A DNA stretch of 64,000 nucleotides from Alistipes senegalensis JC50 (lineage in GTDB: Bacteria > Bacteroidota > Bacteroidia > Bacteroidales > Rikenellaceae): the NCBI RefSeq assembly GCF_025145645.1, contig NZ_CP102252.1, forward strand, positions 2,914,001 to 2,978,000, in the 5' to 3' direction. Under the pieces are notes generated by a model. It searched no databases, had not been told where the DNA came from, and worked only from the letters and a program-made list of their open reading frames with translations. Below, in pieces: positions 59,558 to 64,000 of the stretch. Both the position numbers and the translations under genes were made by a program. Position 1 is the stretch's first letter. Every line of letters starts with the position of its first letter.

Positions 59558-59562
59558 TAAGT

Positions 59563-59991
59563 ATGAACGGTAAGAAACGAAACGTCGGGGGCAAACCGCC
59601 CAAACCCGACAAGGCCAGCCACCAAGTGATGGTGCGCTTCAACGACGAGGAATACGCCCGATTCCTCGCCATGTACGAGCAGTCGGGCGTGTACGCGAAA
59701 GCGGTTTTTATCAAAGCCCGCGTTTTCGGTGCGGAGTTTCGCGTGCTGAAAGTCGATAAAACGCTCGTCGATTATTACACCCGCCTCTCCTCACTGCACG
59801 CCCAATACCGTGCCGTCGGCGTGAATTACAACCAAACCGTGAAGGAGTTGAAGAGCCGCTTTTCGGAGAAAAAGGCAATGGCTCTGCTCTACAAATTGGA
59901 AAAAATGACCGTCGAGCTGGCAGGATTAAGCCGTCAGATCCTCGCCTTAACGAATGAATTTCAGCAGCGATGGTTGCCAAAATTAACGTAG
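59563..59991 (+). CDS. mobA: MobA relaxosome accessory protein (MobC/BmgB-like)
   Basis: 142 aa. Basic N-terminus (MNGKKRNVGGKPPKPDKASH), ribbon-helix-helix-like core VMVRFNDEEYARFLAMYEQSG, and the MobC-family segment SSLHAQYRAVGVNYNQTVKELKSRF. Such proteins bind oriT and help the relaxase nick. Overlaps mobB by 22 bases. Symbol follows CTnDOT usage. Confidence 0.9.
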   Translation: MNGKKRNVGGKPPKPDKASHQVMVRFNDEEYARFLAMYEQSGVYAKAVFIKARVFGAEFRVLKVDKTLVDYYTRLSSLHAQYRAVGVNYNQTVKELKSRFSEKKAMALLYKLEKMTVELAGLSRQILALTNEFQQRWLPKLT

Positions 59992-61217
59992 GAAGCTCGC
60001 TTTACGGGGCATTGGCCTACAATGGCGAGAAGATCAACGAGGGGCAGGGGCGGCTGCTTGCCACGCACAAAATCTTCGATGAAGGGACGGGGCGCCTCGA
60101 CATTCGGCGGGCGGCGGAGGACTTCGCCCGTTACCTGCCGGAGCAGGTGCGCACATTGAAACCGGTGGTGCATATCTCTCTGAATCCGCACCCCGATGAC
60201 TGTCTGACCGATACGGAACTGACGGCCATCGCCGAGGAGTACCTCGCACGGCTCGGTTACGGCGACCAGCCTTACGCGGTGTTCAAGCACGAGGACATCG
60301 ACCGCCACCACCTGCACATCGTAACTATCAATGTGGGGGAAGACGGGAAGCGGCTCGACAGAGATTTTTTGTACCGGCGCAGCAAGAACATTACCCGCGC
60401 GTTGGAACAACAGTACGGGCTGCATACTGCCGAGCGCAAGCGGCAGACGCAGGCCGAACCGCTCCGCGCGGTGGATGCGGCGGCAGGCGACGTGAAGACG
60501 CAAATCGGGAGCGTCCTGAAAGGCATATCCGGCAGGTACAAGTTCCAGACGCTCGGAGAGTACCGCGCCCTGCTTTCGCTATACAATCTTACCGTCGAGG
60601 AATGTCGCGGCGAGGTGCGCGGCAGGGAGTATCGCGGCTTCGTCTATTTCGCGACCGACGACCGGGGCGAGAAAATCGGTACGCCGATCAAAGCCTCCCG
60701 CTTCGGCAAGCGGTACGGATACGAGGCGTTCGAGCGGTGGTGCGCCGCAAGCAAGGAGCAGATCAAGGAGCGAAAACTCGGCGACATGACCAAAGCGACG
60801 GCGATGGCCACCTTACGCCGCACGAAAGACCGCGCGGAGTTCATCGCTCTGCTGAAAGCCAAAGGTGTAGACGTCGTGCTGCGCGAGACCGACATGGGAC
60901 GTATCTACGGTGCGACGTTCATCGACCACCGCACGGGATGCGTGCTGAACGGCTCCCGTCTGGGCAAGGAGCTTTCCGCAAACGCCTTACAGGAACACTT
61001 CGCACCTCCGGCGGCGGGCATACCGCTCCCGATCGTCCTCTTGCAGCAAACGGATACGGCGGACGTACCGACGCAAGCGTCCCTTTACGACGACGCAGCG
61101 GGCGGCGGTTTGGGGCTGTTTACTGTTGATACGCAGGGTGCGGACGCCGAGGAGGAAGCCTTCATGCGTGAGATGCAGCGACGAAAAAAGAAAAAAAAGA
61201 AAAACAGAAAACTTTAA
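59970..61217 (+). CDS. mobB: MobB relaxase, MOBP family
   Basis: 415 aa. Relaxase N-terminus MVAKINVGSSLYGALAYNGEKI with the likely catalytic Tyr; VVHISLNPHPDD; the metal-binding three-His motif HEDIDRHHLHIV at about residues 108-119. The C-terminal part is helical with a Lys-rich end (RRKKKKKKN). It nicks one strand at oriT and pilots it to the recipient. Followed by mobC after 5 bases. Confidence 0.94.
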   Translation: MVAKINVGSSLYGALAYNGEKINEGQGRLLATHKIFDEGTGRLDIRRAAEDFARYLPEQVRTLKPVVHISLNPHPDDCLTDTELTAIAEEYLARLGYGDQPYAVFKHEDIDRHHLHIVTINVGEDGKRLDRDFLYRRSKNITRALEQQYGLHTAERKRQTQAEPLRAVDAAAGDVKTQIGSVLKGISGRYKFQTLGEYRALLSLYNLTVEECRGEVRGREYRGFVYFATDDRGEKIGTPIKASRFGKRYGYEAFERWCAASKEQIKERKLGDMTKATAMATLRRTKDRAEFIALLKAKGVDVVLRETDMGRIYGATFIDHRTGCVLNGSRLGKELSANALQEHFAPPAAGIPLPIVLLQQTDTADVPTQASLYDDAAGGGLGLFTVDTQGADAEEEAFMREMQRRKKKKKKNRKL

Positions 61218-61222
61218 GAATT

Positions 61223-63229
61223 ATGCAACAAGAAGATGATTTGAGGGCATTGGCGAAAATCATGGATTTTCTGCGTGCCGTAAGTATATTGTTAGTCGTG
61301 ATGCACGTCTATTGGTATTGTTACGAGGCGATCTTCGCGTGGGGCGTGAATATCGGTGTGGTCGATAGAATCCTGATGAACTTCGACCGAACGGCGGGAT
61401 TGTTCCGCTCCATACTCTACACGAAGCTCTTTGCCGTCGTGCTGCTCGGTCTCTCGTGCTTGGGTACGACCGGAGTGAAGGACGAGAAGATAACGTGGCC
61501 GCGCATCGGTACGGCACTTACGGCGGGTTTCGTGCTCTTTTTCCTGAATTGGTGGCTGTTGGCTCTGCCGTTCCCGCTCATGGCGACGACATTGCTCTAC
61601 GTCGCAACGACGACCGCAGGGTACGTCTGTCTGCTGATGGCAGGGTTGTGGGCGAGCCGCCTATTGAAGCACGACCTCATGGACGACCCGTTCAATAACG
61701 AGAATGAATCCTTCATGCAGGAGACGCGTCTGCTGACCAACGAATACTCCGTGAACTTGCCCATGCGCTTTTACTACAAAAAAAAGTGGCATAACGGCTG
61801 GATCAACATTGTGTTGCCGCAGCGTGCCTCCATCGTGTTGGGTACGCCGGGCAGCGGAAAATCCTATGCCGTGGTCAATTCCTATATCAAGCAGCAGATC
61901 GAAAAGGGATACTGTCAATACATTTACGATTTCAAATTTTCCAGCCTCTCGACCATTGCCTACAACCACCTCCTGAACCACTTGGACGGGTATACGGTAA
62001 AGCCGAAATTCTATGTAATCAATTTCGACGACCCGCGACGGTCGCACCGCTGCAACCCCATACACCCCGACTTCATGGAGGATATTACCGACGCTTACGA
62101 GAGTGCCTATACCATCATGCTCAACCTCAATAAGACGTGGGTGCAGAAGCAGGGCGACTTTTTCGTCGAATCGCCGATCATCCTCTTCGCAGCAATTATT
62201 TGGTATCTCAAAATTTACCGAAACGGGAAATATTGCACCTTCCCGCACGCCGTCGAGTTCCTGAACCGTCGTTACGAGGATATTTTTCCGATTCTCTCCT
62301 CGTATCCCGAACTCGAAAACTACCTCTCGCCCTTTATGGACGCATGGCTCGGCGGGGCGGCGGAGCAGTTGCAGGGGCAGATCGCATCGGCGAAAATCCC
62401 GCTCTCGCGTATGATCTCGCCGCAGCTTTACTGGGTCATGTCCGACAGCGATTTTACCCTCGACATCAACAACCCGCAGGAGCCGAAGATCCTCTGCGTC
62501 GGCAACAATCCCGACCGTCAGAACATTTACGGCGCGGCTCTCGGCCTGTATAACTCGCGCATCGTGAAACTCGTCAATAAGAAAGGCAAACTCAAATCCT
62601 CGATTATCATCGACGAGCTGCCGACCATCTATTTCAAGGGGTTGGACAACCTGATCGCCACTGCCCGCAGCAACAAGGTCGCCGTGCTTCTGGGCTTTCA
62701 GGATTTCTCACAGCTTGTCCGCGACTATGGCGACAAAGAGGCCAAAGTCGTGATGAACACCGTCGGCAATATCTTCTCCGGTCAGGTGGTAGGCGAAACG
62801 GCCAAGACGCTTTCAGAACGCTTCGGAAAGGTCTTGCAGCGGCGGCAGAGCATAACCATCAACCGCAACGACAAGTCCACATCCATCAATACGCAGATGG
62901 ATTCGCTCATCCCGCCCTCGAAGATTTCCTCTCTGACGCAGGGGATGTTCGTCGGCTCCGTAGCCGATACGTTCGACGAGCGGATCGAGCAAAAGATTTT
63001 CCACTGCGAAATCGTCGTGGACGCCGAAAAGGTGAAGCGGGAAGAGAAAGCCTACAAACCCATACCCGTCATTACCGATTTCACGGACGAGGAGGGCAAC
63101 GACCGCATGAAAGAGCAGATTCAGGAGAACTACAATCGGATCAAGGCCGACGTGAAACGGATTGTCACCGACGAGTTGGAACGCATCAAGAACGATCCGG
63201 CGCTGGCGCATCTGTTGCAGCAGAAATAG
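61223..63229 (+). CDS. mobC: MobC coupling protein, VirD4/TraG-type ATPase with YWFCY domain
   Basis: 668 aa. N-terminal membrane region with the YWYCYEA form of the YWFCY motif and about four helices, then the ATPase: Walker A GTPGSGKS at residues 207-214, Walker B SSIIIDELPTIYFKG near 458, FQDFSQLVRDYG. It links the relaxosome to the tra channel and pumps DNA. Start MQQEDDLRALAKIMDF is typical. Confidence 0.95.
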   Translation: MQQEDDLRALAKIMDFLRAVSILLVVMHVYWYCYEAIFAWGVNIGVVDRILMNFDRTAGLFRSILYTKLFAVVLLGLSCLGTTGVKDEKITWPRIGTALTAGFVLFFLNWWLLALPFPLMATTLLYVATTTAGYVCLLMAGLWASRLLKHDLMDDPFNNENESFMQETRLLTNEYSVNLPMRFYYKKKWHNGWINIVLPQRASIVLGTPGSGKSYAVVNSYIKQQIEKGYCQYIYDFKFSSLSTIAYNHLLNHLDGYTVKPKFYVINFDDPRRSHRCNPIHPDFMEDITDAYESAYTIMLNLNKTWVQKQGDFFVESPIILFAAIIWYLKIYRNGKYCTFPHAVEFLNRRYEDIFPILSSYPELENYLSPFMDAWLGGAAEQLQGQIASAKIPLSRMISPQLYWVMSDSDFTLDINNPQEPKILCVGNNPDRQNIYGAALGLYNSRIVKLVNKKGKLKSSIIIDELPTIYFKGLDNLIATARSNKVAVLLGFQDFSQLVRDYGDKEAKVVMNTVGNIFSGQVVGETAKTLSERFGKVLQRRQSITINRNDKSTSINTQMDSLIPPSKISSLTQGMFVGSVADTFDERIEQKIFHCEIVVDAEKVKREEKAYKPIPVITDFTDEEGNDRMKEQIQENYNRIKADVKRIVTDELERIKNDPALAHLLQQK

Positions 63230-63257
63230 CCGGAACTGAAAAACGGAGGGGCGTCGA

Positions 63258-63587
63258 TTATTCGTTACCCTCCGTTTCTTTTTGCAGTTTGGCGATAGCC
63301 GCCTTCGCGTTGTCCTGAAAGAACTGCCGCCACTGCTTGTCATTTCTCAAGGTGATATGCCATTCGTCCTCCAACACGCTTATCGCCCGTTTGCGGATTT
63401 CCACCAACTCGTTTTCTGTCGGGAACCTGCCGGAATACTCCCGATGTTCCCGGATACACGAGCGGATATAATCCCGCAGTAACATCTTCTCGTAACTATC
63501 GAGGCGGGAAAAACGCCTGCTTTCCGAAAAGACAGGCATATTATCCACGTCTGCATCGTCGAAGACAGATTCGTCGTCATAGTACAT
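63258..63587 (-). CDS. Hypothetical helical protein
   Basis: 109 aa, acidic start MYYDDESVFDDADVDNM, then RLDSYEKMLLRDYIRSCIREH and a helical C-terminus with WRQFFQDNAKAAIAKLQKE. No family recognised. It lies 2 bases after the DUF1016 gene on the same strand, so the two are probably an operon that converges on mobC. Confidence 0.55.
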   Translation of the reverse strand: MYYDDESVFDDADVDNMPVFSESRRFSRLDSYEKMLLRDYIRSCIREHREYSGRFPTENELVEIRKRAISVLEDEWHITLRNDKQWRQFFQDNAKAAIAKLQKETEGNE

Positions 63588-63589
63588 GG

Positions 63590-64000
63590 CTATACCTCCT
63601 CCTTTGGGGAATTATCGTGTTGCAGGCGGAAGAACGTCTTTTGCCGCTCGATCTCTTCGCGCAACTCCTCCTCGGTGGGCATATAGAGCATATATTTCGA
63701 GGCAAACAGACGGTCGTTGTCGTGCAACACGGAGTAGCGGGCGATGTCCTCATCCGTTTCCGAGCATAAAACGATGCCGATGGTCGGGTTGTCTCCCTCG
63801 CCGCGCACTCGCTCGTCGTACATCCGCACGTACATATCCATCTGCCCGACGTCTTGGTGCGTGATGGTCGTCGTTTTGAGGTCGATCAGCACGAACGATT
63901 TAAGAATGTAGTTGTAGAACACGAGGTCGATAAAATAATCTTTCTTCTCGGTGCGGACTAATTTCTGCCGCGCGACGAACGAGAAGCCTTTGCCCAATTC
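63590..64000 (-). CDS. DUF1016/YhcG-family PDDEXK nuclease, C-terminal part (runs off the window)
   Basis: 137 codons of the C-terminus. FSFVARQKLVRTEKKDYFIDLVFYNY and SFVLIDLKTTTITHQDVGQMDMYVR carry the PDDEXK-type D...(L)xDLK core, and VRGEGDNPTIGIVLCSE is typical of DUF1016. The family belongs to the archaeal Holliday junction resolvase-like nucleases and occurs often on mobile elements and in defence islands. The N-terminal half is beyond position 64000. Confidence 0.85.
   Translation of the reverse strand, partial: ELGKGFSFVARQKLVRTEKKDYFIDLVFYNYILKSFVLIDLKTTTITHQDVGQMDMYVRMYDERVRGEGDNPTIGIVLCSETDEDIARYSVLHDNDRLFASKYMLYMPTEEELREEIERQKTFFRLQHDNSPKEEV

Larger units (their letters stand above)
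58904..59562. other. Divergent intergenic region traA/mobA with candidate oriT
   Basis: 659 bases with no gene; three overlapping frames there lack starts and family features. It must hold the leftward tra promoter, though no clear -7 box was found. It is rich in hairpins: atccgtccccggacggat (59357-59374), gttcgtcggaac (59381-59392) and the three-way-junction repeat at 59396-59452. The last part carries the mobA leader motif (59544-59557). Confidence 0.55.

Noticed and set aside
63258..63587. Antitoxin call for the 109-aa acidic protein next to the nuclease
   Set aside because: Acidic character and position alone are not enough; no antitoxin fold is visible.
1..64000. CRISPR array
   Set aside because: No regularly spaced short repeats; the only tandem repeat (2884-3031) has about two copies of 68-69 bases without spacers.

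Overview
The window looks like the chromosome of a gut Bacteroidales, most likely an Alistipes-type (Rikenellaceae) bacterium. The host part is GC-rich, starts with an LpxC gene, carries a SusC/SusD polysaccharide locus, and several genes have Bacteroidetes-type -7 boxes (TAnnTTTG). The genus is inference; no rRNA is present.

Layout. (1) 1-5.9 kb: housekeeping genes (LpxC start, a TonB-like protein, a VOC protein, a K+/H+ antiporter) with a decayed zinc-ribbon gene and intergenic repeats. (2) 5.9-11.2 kb: xylose operon (regulator, xylB, xylA, xylose porter). (3) 11.3-27.5 kb: polysaccharide utilisation locus, SusC-SusD-fasciclin-SGBP-like followed by five carbohydrate-active enzymes, all leftward, the last four genes joined by 4-nt overlaps or tiny gaps. 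GH31 and GH2 enzymes next to xylose catabolism suggest a xylose-containing glycan. (4) 27.7-29.3 kb: cobQ. (5) 29.4-64 kb: a CTnDOT-type integrative conjugative element (ICE), entered from its cargo end and leaving the window on the right before any integrase is reached.

Within the ICE, the terminal cargo is an AT-rich DNA phosphorothioation module: dndC, a dndD split by a 1022-bp IS982-like element, and a gene that fuses DndE to a HerA/FtsK-like ATPase. Then come six small rightward genes, a leftward AT-rich abortive-infection-like gene, and the long leftward transfer operon traA-B-D-E-F-G-H-I-J-K-L-M-N-O...Q. Two things interrupt that operon. A 2487-bp group II intron splits traG; both splice sites, domain V and the branch-point A can be read, and splicing gives a canonical 833-aa TraG. 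A four-gene type V (FimA/Mfa-like) pilus cluster plus a small lipoprotein gene sits between traO and traQ, where CTnDOT has traP. Divergent from traA are mobA-mobB-mobC (relaxosome protein, MOBP relaxase, coupling ATPase), with a three-way-junction repeat just upstream of mobA as the best oriT candidate. The right edge holds a partial DUF1016 nuclease.

The most interesting points are the DndE-HerA fusion with its exactly reversible IS knock-out of dndD, the pilus operon embedded in a conjugation operon, and the intron-split traG. The dnd genes would modify DNA by replacing a phosphate oxygen with sulfur; DndA (cysteine desulfurase), DndB and the DndFGH restriction genes are not in the window. 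All statements come from reading the sequence; no database search was run.
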